From assembly GCF_000372725.1 (NCBI RefSeq), contig NW_005201912.1, positions 35,872-99,871 on the forward strand: 64,000 nucleotides of DNA. Reading direction: 5' to 3'. Of this stretch, positions 9,901-21,220 are shown in pieces (positions within the stretch are counted from its first letter, which is position 1; each line of letters begins with the position of its first letter). The notes beneath the pieces are model-generated. The model searched no databases. It saw nothing but the letters and a program-made list of their open reading frames with translations, and was not told where the DNA came from. Source of the stretch: Emiliania huxleyi CCMP1516 (taxonomy: Eukaryota > Haptophyta > Isochrysidales > Noelaerhabdaceae). A program made the position numbers and the translations under genes.

Positions 9901-10682
9901 ACGAGGTATTGACCTCCTTGGATGTGGGCTTAAACCACCTCACCGAGGAGGCGGCCCTCGGCATCGTCCGCGTCGAGCGGCAGCGCAACAAGCTCACCTT
10001 GCTGGGCTTGGCTAGCTGCCGCATCGGCCCGACTGGCGCCGCAGAGATCGCCGAGTACGTGTCGGGCAGCAAGGTATTGACCAACCTCGAGCTCGGCTGG
10101 AACGGCTTCGGCGACGAGGGTGTTGAGGCGCTGGCCTCCGCTCTGCGCGTCAATGGGGTGCTGACGTCCTTGGACGTGGGCGTCAACAATATCGGGCCAA
10201 CCGGCGCGACCGCGATCGCCGAGGCGCTGCGCGTCAACGGGGTGTTGAACACCATCAACCTCGCCCGCAACGACATCAGCGCCGAGGGCGCCGTCGCGAT
10301 CGCCGCCGCCCTTCGCGTCAACGCGGTGCTGACCTCCTTGAATCTGGGCTTCAACGACCTCACCGAGGAGGCGGCCCTCGGCATCGTGCGCGTCGAGCGG
10401 CAGCGCAACAAGCTCACCTCGCTGGGCTTGGATGGCTGCAACATCGGCCCGACTGGCGCCGCGGAGGTCGCCGAGTACGTGTCGGGCAGCGGGGTGCTGA
10501 CCACCCTCAATCTCCGCGGCAACGGCTTCGGCGACGAGGGTGCCAAGGCGCTAGCATCCGCTCTGCGCGTCAACGGGGTGCTGAAAAACATCGACCTCTG
10601 CAACAACAGTTTTGGCGACGAGGGGAAGGGAGTGATTCGAGATGCCGTGAGCGGGCGGGAAGGGTTCAAGCTCGAGATGTGA
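6987..10682 (+). CDS. Polytopic membrane protein with coiled-coil N-terminus and LRR C-terminus
   Basis: Single-exon frame of 1231 residues from the ATG at 6987 (MRRGLSIAAPG). Residues about 10-130 are alanine-rich heptads (KLAASEASAADLAQQ) likely to form a coiled coil. A hydrophobic segment sits at about 173-196, then a polyproline/DYDYD stretch, then about eight further membrane segments between residues 318 and 740 (for example WLSTIFLYSLAQIGG and LLTVYAIPFLLALVFAIFF). From about residue 918 to the end are ribonuclease-inhibitor-type leucine-rich repeats (LTELDLRFNGIGDEGAVAL). The LRR block contains a 140-residue internal duplication. I do not recognise a named family; the layout suggests a membrane protein with a protein-binding cytosolic or lumenal LRR tail. 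Function unknown. Confidence 0.8.
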   Translation: MRRGLSIAAPGAKARTKLAEKLAASEASAADLAQQADDAKIRAEQQAAAAEAASAELAETAKKLVASEALAADLAKQVDDAKRDKAAAAEAAAEAAAAAAETAKKLAAPEAAPADLEAKQLIDTDLEAGTVGRSIGLPKFKKVRAASDGGGPYQQLIDGEGDSRYLPRMTKGFFAAVLTTNTCCTAFLCIILVVLYQHSYASGVGEVQPRPPPPPISSYDYDYDVAPPPPTSSCAIYHAGAAVFEGAMHTMTADGLTEVETEEGEIVTKERTGFSNTFAPTFFDFECLLANGTGDPCDAYVAEAFADQMFVPLRTDSLVGLWLSTIFLYSLAQIGGIPRPRFVDRRIDWPGTVFWLSWMLTQLCQFLVVGLSLAMQVVAFFGVHERTGPCMVRVDNFTLLDEYATVTFAAQPALLSKLLLLVVYGYLLSLGALVFIGRKVNEVEFKEEASKTNTSLVQPIPLASVLYFISRWALYGICLGTVGGWLGWPGASWAAALVAAAVGSLTGGFRRGKDSLSRATVAKCALGVLLALPILPNLVYLPLGGLFLAFVKLSFAAGRTSLDLIESTATSEWRCCQRLEALTKAAAAATKPAISWLAPLGSLELSSGMSMVVQGLAYTETSLSTLAGGLACVLGCLALSPLVAYGTWAAEQGRLEPDYDVEDSVVEAVQARLWMLWVLVAMPVLLFAVEFCMNGKLLVQRCEEGGIYLSLTSSPVLNVLLTVYAIPFLLALVFAIFFTSQDDSYIERVIWHAQVVYGDSFAFLATLQLDVSGLQPFLDSVMADMVAFTGDPLGAAQKVADRLAEIVADPLAPVREVVEVVANMSRYLEIDPSYFVEHSAALDVLNVSLGLLKLLATYGRKAFALYDAVLRLFRGEKGEGNEEDDGVVQVHECVADPKKAQLEADMELLCQRGVYSEDKTSWNLKSAQLAAGDVATIALWLKDNGVLTELDLRFNGIGDEGAVALGEALRVNEVLTSLDVGLNHLTEEAALGIVRVERQRNKLTLLGLASCRIGPTGAAEIAEYVSGSKVLTNLELGWNGFGDEGVEALASALRVNGVLTSLDVGVNNIGPTGATAIAEALRVNGVLNTINLARNDISAEGAVAIAAALRVNAVLTSLNLGFNDLTEEAALGIVRVERQRNKLTSLGLDGCNIGPTGAAEVAEYVSGSGVLTTLNLRGNGFGDEGAKALASALRVNGVLKNIDLCNNSFGDEGKGVIRDAVSGREGFKLEM

Positions 10683-11630
10683 GTGGGGAAATCGGACAGT
10701 CTTGTACGTGGTAGATCTTTGACAAGGACTAGCCGCTCACGATCTGGTACCGCATCGATGAGTTCCAGCTCATCTCCCTCAAGATCATCGCCGAGGCGCC
10801 GCACGGGCCACGGCCGGCCGCTCCGCAGTCCTCTCTATCTCCCGACCGCCCCCACTTGAACCACAGGCGGTGCTCCTCTGCTCGCCCATCTATCTGAACC
10901 AGACCTCCCTCCCGCTCTGCGTGTTGGGCGAGCTCGAGAGCCAGTCGCTCGCCTTCTCCGAACAGACCACGGCTCCCTGAGAACGCACACAACGCCTCGG
11001 AGCACCCAGCTCTTGGGGGCAGCACACCGCTCGTGGAGGAGTCTACACCAAGGCGCTCCCTTTGGAGAGGGGAGGCCCGCTCTCCTCACCGTCTGCCGGC
11101 CGCTCTGCTTCCCGTCCGAGCGGTGTCGGCGGTACCACACGGCGCGCCCGGCCCGTCGCCTCCGCCTCCTCGAGCTCGATCATCAAGTGTGGTACACATC
11201 TGTGTCTGTCTCGGCTCTCGCTATATCGTATCACACACTCCAGCGTGCGCCGGGGCCCGCGCGCCGCCGCCGGCGGACACCGCGCAGGCTGCCCTCAGGC
11301 GCTCTCACCTCTCAGCCCTAAACATTCACTCTTTACTTACATAAATAAAAACGGACACCTCTCTCTGTCAGCCGTCACTGCAGTGTATTGATATCTTATT
11401 TCTACAATTGTATTTTTGTGCATTGTGGGCTGAGTGAACAACAGATGAGATCTTGAGTGTTGAGAGATGGGTTTGGGCGCCGCTTGACGGCCGGGGCGCG
11501 GGGCACGCGCCCACGCTGGTGCCTCGCACACACCCGTTAGCGACACCGATATAGCATGGGGGGGTCCCACTCCCAGTTTCTGTGCGCGCCCCTGGCGTAA
11601 ATACCTCAACGGACACACAACACACAACTG
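10683..11630. other. Convergent intergenic region
   Basis: Lies between two converging genes. The only coding-like signal is a short plus-strand segment at about 10735-10812 (IWYRIDEFQLISLKIIAEAP) that resembles the C-terminal part of algal TIR proteins (compare WHRLRPFQMCSMRLL in the receptor at 31.1 kb). No full gene can be built from it. Confidence 0.4.
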
Positions 11631-14600
11631 TCACGACTCCTGGCCCAAAGCCAGGAGGCCGTCCTCGTCGTCCCCGAACGAGACACCGCTCGGCAGCCGC
11701 CGCACCTGGCCAACGGGCGGCGGGTGGTGCGGCTCGGCGGCGCCTCCAGCGGAGCAGCTCTGCGCGTCGTTGTCCACGTCGATCGCCGCGGCGCGCAGTT
11801 GGGCGTCGCGCTCCTGCAGAGCGGACGGGCACAAGCGAGTAAGGCTGGAAGGCAGCCGAGAGGAAGGCGCCGAGAGGTCGCCGAGAGGTCGCCGACAAGT
11901 AGCCGAGTGGTGCCCGAGATATGACCGAGAGGATGCCGAGAGGTCGCCGAGGTGCAGCAAAGTGGAGAGCTGGCGCGCGCCTCGCGGCTGCGGCTGCCGC
12001 CGAACTGGACATCGCCGCCCCCGCCGCCCGCCGCCGCGCCCTCGGCGAGGCCCTGGTCTGCCGGGCCGGCGCCGCTGCGGGCGGGCTCAGAGGGGCGGCT
12101 CACCTTTGCCGGCTGCCCCTCCACCTTCACCACCACGCCGTTGAAGTCGCCGCCGCCGCTCTCCCGCTCGCGCCTCCGCTTGACGGAGTCGATCAGCTCG
12201 CGCGCCTGTGACATGATAGCAGCGGCGTGAGAGTCTGAGTTTCGGGCTAGATCTGAGGTAGATCTCGGCTGGATCTCGCGCGCCCGGCCGAGGGCCTCGG
12301 AGGAGCCAGGCGTGAGACCACCACCTCCTCCGCCTCCTGGGCCTTGCGCTGGTCGCGGCATCTGCTGTCCGCGGTGCGGCATCTGCATCGGCCCTCCTCC
12401 GCTCTGCATGCCTCCTCCTTGCATGCCCCCGCCCCGCATCTGCTGCATCATCAGCATCTGCTGCTGCATCATCTGCTGCTGCTGCATCATCTGCTGCTGC
12501 AGCATGGCTTGCTGCTGGAACCAGGCCTGCTTCGGCGTGTTGCACTTGAAGCAGCTGTGCCGCGAGGCGAAGACGTTGGCGCTGCAGTTCGGGCACACCC
12601 AGTCGCCCGGCCGGTGCCCGTGGCCGCCGTTGTTGTCGTTGGGCATGCCCCCGCCACCGCCAAAGCCCATCCCCCCCATGGGCACCCCGCCCATGGGCAT
12701 CCCGCCCATGGGCATCCCGCCCATGGGCATCCCGCCCATGGGCATCCCCCCCATCCCTCCAAAGCCGCCGCCGCCGCCCATCCCGCCGCACATGCCGAAG
12801 CCGCACCCCATCCCGCCGCCGCAGAACCCGGCCGCACCCATGCCGCCACCGCCGCCCATGCCGCCACCGCCGCAGCTTCCCATCGCTGCGCCCGCTGCTG
12901 CGGCGGTGGCGGCGCCCGCACTGGCGGTGGTGGCGGCGGAGGGAGAGGAGACGGCGGCTGGTGGCGCACCCGCCGTCGCCGGCTCGAGCGGCCCCCAATC
13001 GTCGTCTGGCGCCGCCGCTGCTGCCGACTCGCTCTTGACGACGCCAGAGGCGGCGGCGCCCGCCTCCGGGACGAACGTCTCTGCGGCGTTCGCCGCCGGC
13101 TCGGCGGCCGCGTCCGCCTTTGCGTGCTTGACGTCCTCGTAGAGCGCGCGCAGCATCTCGCGCGCGTGCTTGTTTGGCACGACCTCGTCCACGCGCACGC
13201 CCGTGGTCGCGCAGAGCACGCAGCGCGTCCCTCCCGACGCGGGGTCCTCCACCAGCGCCTGCGTGAGCGCGCTGCCCGAGACGGAGGCGCCGCAGCAGGG
13301 CAGCACGACCTGCGGGGCGGCGTGGACGTGTCCAGGAGGTGTGATGCGGGTGCCGCGGAGGTGTGTGGTGGCGCAGGTGTGTGGTGGTGTGTGGTGGCGC
13401 AGGTGTGTGGTGGCGCATGCACCGGGTCCTCGAAGAGCCGCTTGGTGATCGGGCACTTGAGCTCTTCCGGCACGTGCTCCGCGTCTACCTTCTCGAGGCT
13501 CTTTGCCGTCACGCGCGAGAACTTCTTCTCGTCGGCAACCTGTTGCGGGGATGGCCGTTGCTCACCCATGATGGTCGCTATGGTCGCCATGGGCAGGGGC
13601 ACCCTCTCTCCCCCTNNNNNNNNNNNNNNNNNNNNNNNNNNNNNNNNNNNNNNNNNNNNNNNNNNNNNNNNNNNNNNNNNNNNNNNNNNNNNNNNNNNNN
13701 NNNNNNNNNNNNNNNATGTGACGACCGGAGCGCAGCCACCCGCCGCAGCATCAGTAGCGGGGGGGTCGGGGGGAGGGGTGGGCAAGGTGTCATGGGGGGG
13801 GGGGGTGAGAGGGGGGGTGAGAGGGGGTGGCGCCGGTGGCACGAGAGGGAGGCGGCGCGGCGGCGGTGCGCCCTCTAGCGCCGTCCGGGACTGCGTCGCG
13901 CGGCCATGGCAGTGTTTGGGCGGCTCTCTCGGGCGGCGAGCCTTGGGGGATGCCGACTGGCGCCCGGCGCGCGTGCGTCGCGGTGTTCTCATCCCCGCCG
14001 TCGGCGACCGAGTTGTTTGGGCAGTCCTGGATGAAGTGGCCCGGCTGGCGGCAGCGGTAGCAGATGTAGGACGGCGGCGGCACCCGCCCGCTCCCACCCC
14101 GCCCCGGCGCGGGCGGGGGCATGCCGCGGCCTCGGCCCGCCGCCTACCGGCGAGAGGTTGGGAGGGCGGGTGGGTGGGTGCGCGTCGGCCAGAGGGGAGT
14201 GGGGAGGCGGGGTGGAGACGCGCGCGCCGCCTGGCCATCATCTCCGGTGATCTCGGCAACATCTCGACACCATCTCGGCGCCTGGCCAGCGGACTCGGCA
14301 TCTCGGCTGGTCTCGCTGCGCCTGGCCGGGGTGGCGCGCGTAGTACGGCTTTTGCCACTCGCTCGACGCGGCGCTCATCATCTGCTTGATGCGCGCCGCC
14401 TCCGCCTCGTCCGCCTAGCGCCCACACGTAGAGGAGCGCTGTGAAGGGCGCGTCTTCACAGCGACAGCTGTGAAAAGCTTCCTCTGGAGTGCTCGGAAGG
14501 CTCTCTCACGACTCTGCCTGCACGGCCGCGCCGCCGCCCGGCGCCGGGGGCGGCATCGCAGCAGGCATACGTCTGGGCGTAGAGAGCGAGGTCGTCGAGG

Positions 14601-16606
14601 CGGAACTGCACGCGGCGGCCGGCGGCGGCGGCGGCGGCGGCGCCGTTGACGCCTGGAGAGCACATGGCACAGGCGGCGAGAGTCACGCAGGCGCGGTGAA
14701 AGGCCCGCCCCTTTGGCCCATCTCGGACCCTCGAGCGTTTGCCCCCTCTCTCTCGCCCCGCTGCCGCGAGAGCGCACAACCACACCCTCCCCCAGCGTCC
14801 CCGCACAGCAGAGACCACACGCGCGCGCACGCACGCGCGCACACCGGTTTACACGCGCGTGCTGCGCACACACCACCCGCTTTACCGCGCGCGCGCACAC
14901 CACACTGCTAGCGCCCAGTCCCCCCCCTCTCTCGTACTCCATACGGCGGAGAAAAGTGCGCGCGACGTGTGCGGCGCTTCTTTGTGTGTGGAGAGGACGC
15001 GTGCGTGCAGAGCAGACACAGAGAGAGACTCACTTTCGAAGGCACGGGTGCCGGCGCGCAGGCAGAGGCGGCGGAGGCAGAGGCGGCGGAGGAGGCGGCG
15101 TAGCTGCGAGACGGAGAGTGAGCGGCACGGTGAAGGAACGAAGGGGGGGGCGGGCGCGGTCACGAGGGGCGGGGCAGGGCGGGGCGGGGCGGGGCGGGGC
15201 GGGGCGGGGCGGGGCGGGCCGGGGCGGGGGTGAAGTAGGGGGGGCAGGAGAGGGGGGGGGCTGAGATGCGGCGCAGAGGGAGAGCGAGGCGGGTCAGAAG
15301 CGGCGCGCGGAGCGGGCTGCCCCCTCCCCTCCCTCGGGAGGGGGGGCGATGACACGCGCGGCGGCGGCGGCGGGGGCTGGCGCCAAAGGCGGCGGAACGG
15401 GACCGCCAGCGAGAGCGGGGGGAGGGCTGGCGGCGGGGGAAGCTGCGGCGGGAAACGGCGGCGGGAGGCGGCAGCGGCGGCTGTGCAGCGCCGAGAGCGG
15501 CAGCGGGGGGCAGCGAGGAGAGAGGGGGGTAGGTGTGCGAGTCGGAATCGGGAGCATAACAACTGCCAACGCGGGAGCACAGAAGCCTCGAACACCTCTG
15601 CTCCTCTCTGCTCCTAGCTCTGCCCCTCGCTCTGCCCCCGGCTCCGACACGGCCGCCGTGCATGCCTCGGACGTGTCTCGGACGTGTCGCGCACATGCCG
15701 CGGAGGCGTCCAGGGCGCGTCCCCGGCGCCTCGCGGCCGTCCCTCTCCGTGCGCTCGCGCCCGCACGGCGGCGCGGGGCCGCGACGGGCCGCCGAAGGGC
15801 GACGGCGGTCCGGAGGGGCGGGGGGAGGGGAAAGAGGGAAGAGGGGGAAGGGGAGGGGAAGGGGGGGGGGGGAGCGGGGAGGAGCGGGGAGCGGAGGAGG
15901 GGGGAGGGGGGAGGGGGAGCAGGGAGGGAGAGAGTCGTCGCACTTTGCTCCTCCGCCACTGGCGAGCGAGCGAGGGACGCGGCGAAACAGCAGGCGGGCC
16001 CCGGACGGTACGGCGGCGGCGTCCGCGTAGACTGCAAACACAGGGGGGTGGAGGGAGTGGGAGCAGGGCCCCGGGGGGGGGGGGGTCAAGGGGCGATGAA
16101 AGGTGTGGTCACCGCATACACACCCTCCCCCCCCCCCCCACACACACAAACACCCTCGCACGCTGCAGGGTGACAGAGCTTCTTCGGCCAGGCTGTGCAG
16201 GCGAGGATGCCAGCGGCAGCGCCGCGCCCCCAAAAGCAATGCATGGCCCCCATACGCCGCCCTCCCCTCTCCGCCCTTCTCAACATAACGGCGCACCCTC
16301 GGACGTGGTTGCGTTGGTGAGCACGAGCCCGAACGCGGCCGGCACCCCCTTGGCCGCCGTGATCGCCTACGGGGGTGGCGAGCACGCTTCGATGAGCACG
16401 GCGCGCGCGCAAGTTTTGTGGTGGCGCTGCGTCGGTGAGTGCAACGGAAGTGGTCGCGCTCGAGTGCGCGCGCGCGTAAAGCGTGCGCGCGCGTGCGCGC
16501 ACGTGCGCGCCTGCTTGAGGTCCGCGACCGAGATCTCGGAGAGGGCGCCGAGCGAGTGCGAGCTGTATTCGATGTCCGACTTGAACTTGAAGAGGACCTC
16601 GGACAT
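11631..16606 (-). CDS. RBBP6: RBBP6/Mpe1-like protein: DWNN, zinc knuckle, RING/U-box
   Basis: Multi-exon gene. Exon 1 (16606-16511, MSEVLFKFKSDIEYSS) and exon 2 (from 16366, AITAAKGVPAAFGLVLTNA) form a ubiquitin-like DWNN domain. IKQMMSAASSEWQKPYY near 14390 matches the linker seen in RBBP6. A CCHC knuckle (YICYRCRQPGHFIQDCP) is at about 14070-14020. The RING/U-box is split by an intron (13422-13311): VPEELKCPITKRLFEDP then VVLPCCGASV. A RanBP2-type finger (GDWVCPNCSANVFASRHSC) follows near 12600, embedded in MGGMP and Gln/Met-rich repeats; the last exon is 11813-11631. RBBP6/Mpe1 is a subunit of the cleavage-polyadenylation machinery and a putative ubiquitin ligase. Introns use GC, GT and GA donors. 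A 100-base N gap (13616-13715) and uncertain exons between 16.3 and 14.4 kb leave the model incomplete. Confidence 0.8.
13616..13715. other. Assembly gap (100 N)
   Basis: Run of N inside the RBBP6-like gene, between the zinc-knuckle exon and the RING exon. One or more coding segments may be hidden here. Confidence 0.99.
15160..15235. repeat. (GGGGC)n array in RBBP6-like intron region
   Basis: About ten near-perfect repeats of GGGGC/GGGGCGGGGC on the plus strand, which is the template side of the minus-strand gene. Four-tract G runs of this type can fold as quadruplexes; on the transcript the strand is C-rich. Confidence 0.7.
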
Positions 16607-16943
16607 GGGTTGTGAGGAAAGGAGGAGCGGGCGCGACAACCAGGTTCGTTGTGAAGACTAATAAATAAACCCACAGATGCGCACCTCTACTAGGAGATGG
16701 GTAAAAAGGAAGAACAGGAACAGGAGGTCCCCGCCCTCCGGTCTTTTGTGCAGGGTTCTTTGTGGGTGTGGTCGGCGACTAGCCGGGGTCGTCCTCCCGA
16801 TGGGGGACTAGCACTAGCCGTCTTCCACATGGTCCCTCGTTGTGAAGACTGGCGCTGGGGGGGGGGGGGGGGCACCCAAGAACCTCACTATGCGGATCGG
16901 CAAAGGCGCGACGCGTCGATTGACGATCTATGCTTTTGACCTA

Positions 16944-17866
16944 TCAGTCTCCCAACATGTGTGTGACATTAGTCAAAGAACTCACTTCACGGCGGTCCGC
17001 ACGTGAGCCCCGCGGCGCGGCGCGGCGCACGTCCTGCAACGCCTGTCCACACTCCTCGGGAGCACACACACGGACATGAAGCGCGCACGCGGCCCAATGG
17101 CCGTGCACGAGCAGCAGCGCAAGCGCCGCCAACCGCACCGACACTTTTGACCGCGTGCCGCACTTCCCGAATCCCTTCACACCCCACTGTCGCGCAATGT
17201 GCCGGCTGGTGTGCGGCTTCTGCCACGCCCATTCGAAAGCGAGCGCATCACTCTTCGAGGAGAAGCCGCGCACAACGAGAAGAATGCGCCACGGCCGTCC
17301 CGCGGCGGGCGCGCCACCTCCCGAGAGCTCGCCGTTGTGCTGGCGCAGTCGTCGGACGGGGTCGGGGCTCGCACCGACGTAAGTCCTCCGACCGCTCGAG
17401 TCTCGCAGGAAGTAGACGCGCCACGCCGAATCCAACTCCTCCTCCTCCTCCTCCTCAGCCTCGTCGTCGACGAGCGCGTTGCCGTCTCGCTCGTCCTCCT
17501 CGTCGCTGTCTCCGTCCTCCGCGTCGAGATCCACCTCGGTGACCGTCGCGCCGAGCGTGCGGAGGAAGTCGGCGAGGGTGCCAGTCAAGGCGGTTTGGGC
17601 GGCGATGGGAAGCACCCAGGCTGTCTTGATGATGCTCATCAGGCCGTCCGGGCCGGGGAAGACGAGGTCCACGTAGTCTACCGTGGGGAACTTGGCCTTG
17701 ACGTAGTCCTTGACGTGTTCTTCTTCGTCTCAAACTGCGTCGCCGACCTGGCGAGCGTGAACTCGAGTGGCTTGACGGCGGGGTTGTCCATGGGCGAGAC
17801 GTCGAGCTCGGGGTTGAGCCGCTTCGCCGTCGCGCGGAGATCAGGTGCGCCCTTCTGATATCCCAC
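16944..17866 (-). pseudogene. SLX1: SLX1-like GIY-YIG nuclease with N-terminal extension, frameshifted
   Basis: The minus strand encodes a GIY-YIG nuclease module of the SLX1 type: WRVYFLRDSSGRRTYVGA, then RRLRQHNGELSGG, then WRILLVVRGFSSKSDALAFE and WAWQKP. It is followed by the SLX1-type helix region LAALALLLVHGHW. SLX1 with SLX4 cuts branched DNA such as Holliday junctions in the nucleus. No C-terminal RING/PHD finger is visible. Upstream is a region of about 150 residues not known from SLX1 (VKDYVKAKFPTVDYVDLVF, acidic EEDERDG) that continues into another frame at about 17730 (ARSATQFETKK). One missing base there (AAGAA where AAGGAA would keep the frame) breaks the gene. The start is not resolved. 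Pseudogene or assembly error are both possible. Confidence 0.65.
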
Positions 17867-18129
17867 CTTTCTACCATGGCATGTATCGAGCGTGCTTCGC
17901 CGACGAGGAGGACCGCCGCCGAGGCGCAGGCTTCACTCTGCTTGTACTTCGCCATACCGGATACAGATACTCTTCATTGAGCTCATCCCGCCATCATGCA
18001 ACATTCATGCAACAAGCATTTCGCTCGGTTTTGAATCCGTCTAGCCGTTTGAATATTTAACCGTTCATCAGGAATCATCACGCATTTTTGATTACAGAAA
18101 GAGCACAAATCGCATCAGTTGTTGATGTT

Positions 18130-18988
<859 letters not shown>

Positions 18989-19325
18989 ACAGATCGCCTC
19001 CTCATCGCAAACCCTGTCAGCAGTTCACCTACAAGAGCTACATACCCTGAAAAAGAAAGAAAGTGCTCGACACAAGTGACACATGGACCTCGCCCGAGCA
19101 CAGGCCACCGGCGCCGGTCGTCGACTTTGTGAAAGAATTGGAGCCGGACTGATTTTTTTACCTACGGCGCGCGTGGTGCCCCACCCTCGGCCCTCGCAGG
19201 ATCCAGGAATCGGTGTTGCGGTCTCGCACTTCTGAGACACCCGCTCTGCGGAGAGACAGAGAGAGCAAAACTTCTTCTGCCGACACTATAAGAAAGGTCT
19301 CCGACTCTAAAGTTCATTGTAAAGT

Positions 19326-20000
19326 TCACCCCCCTCGCCCATGCTCCCCACCCACGACCAGATAGGCACGCTGCCAATGTACTCGACCCAACTCGTCAAA
19401 ATGAGCGGTCAACGTCCCATCGCCCTCGACCACCTTCAGCAGCGTGTAGCCTCCGAATGGGATGCACGTAAGCCCGCAGCATTCCCAACGGACGCCCCGG
19501 CGCCAGGCGCTGCCGTCGAGGGCAGGGTTGCCCTCCCGCACCTCCTCCAGCGAGTACGACTGGGAGACAGGCCACGAGCACGGCGCGCAGCAGCGCCAGA
19601 GCGGCCGCAGCGCCTGCCCAGGAGTCCGCCGTGGCGGGTGCCGTAGAACCCGTACCCCCAACCGTTCAGGATATTCACGCGCGGATCTCCGACAAAGGCT
19701 TCGAGCCGTGCAGACGACTTGCTCCCGTCGATCGGTGTTGCGTCGAACTGCGCAGCCAGGGGGTGACGCTCGTGCTGTCGAATGTTGTGCCCGCGTCGTT
19801 GAGCATGGTGTGTGCCATTCCCTCGGCCATAAAGTTGGAGTACCTCGAGGTACAGGTTTCCGTTGAACGGCGCGCCCGCCGGCCTGCCGTCTGGCCATCC
19901 CCAGGAAAGGGGCGCGACCGGAGTGAGCAGCGTGCACTCGCTGGCGTCCCAGCGGCCATACTGCACCCCCACAGCCAGCCTACCCTCCTATCGCGCCACT
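19326..20000 (-). pseudogene. Broken unknown gene
   Basis: Protein-like segments on the minus strand alternate between frames without clear splice sites: YGRWDASECTLLTPVAPLSW near 19950, NFMAEGMAHTMLNDAG near 19830, FVGDPRVNILNGWGYGFYG near 19680 and SYSLEEVREGNPALDG near 19540, ending FGGYTLLKVVEGDGTL near 19430. They read as one protein interrupted by at least two frameshifts. I do not recognise the family. Confidence 0.35.
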
Positions 20001-20064
20001 CGACGCCCCGCGGCCTCCTCTCGCCTACCGCGCTGCCCTCGCCGGCCACCGCACCGCCCGCGCT

Positions 20065-20270
20065 CCAGCCTAACCAGCTTTGTGCTCCAGCCTAACCAGC
20101 TCTATGCTCCAGCCTAACCAGCCCTGTGCCCCAGCCTAACCAGCAGCCTAACCAGCTCTGTGCTCCAGCCCAACCAGCTCTGCGCCCCAGCCTAACAAGA
20201 GCTCTCCAGCCTAACCAGTGCTCCAGTAACCAGCTCTGTGCTCCAGCTAACCAGCTCTGCATCTCGCAAC
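20065..20270. repeat. 22-bp tandem repeat
   Basis: About nine imperfect copies of CTCCAGCCTAACCAGCTCTG, degrading to shorter forms at the right end. Surrounding sequence (20000-20970) shows no gene; a second array lies at 20800-20930. Confidence 0.8.
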
Positions 20271-20799
20271 ACACACATGACAGGGACAGACCAGGCGCAG
20301 GAAAAGGGAGCGGGGCCCGAATCCAAGGGACCACCCCGTCGGGCTGAGGAGCTGTGAACTCAGGACCAGTAGGAAGGCTGCTGGCTCCTGACTCATCCCC
20401 CAAATCCCCCACCCCTGTGGCCTGAAACCTTACCATTCCACCACCTCACACACACCCCTCCCCTAGGGCTAAGCAGTGCGCGAGCCCACCCGACTTCAGG
20501 CGAGACGTCGACCACTCCTCGGGAATAGTTCTGTCAGTGGCTGCACTAGACGCCCATAGAGGCGCGCGGCGCGGGCGGATGACTAGGGGAGAAAAAGCGG
20601 AGATCCTAGCTCGCTGGGAGACGTGCGCGCAACCTAGAGTTGGGAATAGGGGAGAAGTGTCAGTGTGAGGGGAGGGCTTACGCCGGCGTTTTTGCCTTTG
20701 AAAACTGAACAGTTTTTTTTTGGAAACCCTTGTTCAAAGCCGACCCTAAGCGCCATCCTTCCTGCTCTCACTTGATGCTGCTTCCCCCTGAGCCCTGGT

Positions 20800-20930
20800 T
20801 GTCAGGCTGTTCAGGTGCTGTCAGGTGATCTGTCGGGCTGTCGGGCACTGTCAGGCACTGTCAGGTAGGTGCCTCTGTCAGACCAGCTGTCAGGTGCTGT
20901 CAGTGCTATTGGGTGCTGTCGGGTGCGTGT
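20800..20930. repeat. Short tandem repeat around CTGTCAGG
   Basis: Repeats of CTGTCAGGTG / CTGTCGGGC / CTGTCAGGCA, about ten copies with mutations. No coding signal in 20270-21220 apart from a D1 repeat copy at 20981-21001. Confidence 0.7.
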
Positions 20931-21220
20931 CTGACATCAGAGGTGCTCTGTAGCAACAGCGACTCAACGATAACATTGGACACGGGACTGGCGCCCACTG
21001 GCGGATGAAAGAACGTAGAGTTCCAGAGAGAGCACTTGGACTTGCAACTCAACACGCGCACAACGGCAAACGGGAAGAGCAGACCTGGCAGTGCCCGAGT
21101 GGCACCCCGGAGTGGCCCAACCAAGGCACACGCATTAGCGAAACGCGTCACTCAATCGCGAGCGTCTTGTGGACGGACACAGTGTACACCCCCCCCCCCC
21201 CCCCCACTTCACTATGGGTT

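Noticed and set aside
9728..10804. Long minus-strand open frame (358 codons) opposite the LRR domain
   Set aside because: It is the antisense shadow of the codon-periodic LRR repeats; its translation is serine/arginine-rich without any motif.
12087..14427. Several long open frames in other registers of the RBBP6-like gene, including ones reading through the N gap
   Set aside because: They are Arg/Ala/Pro-rich shadows of GC-rich coding and repeat sequence; only the frame with CCHC, RING and RanBP2 motifs is supported.
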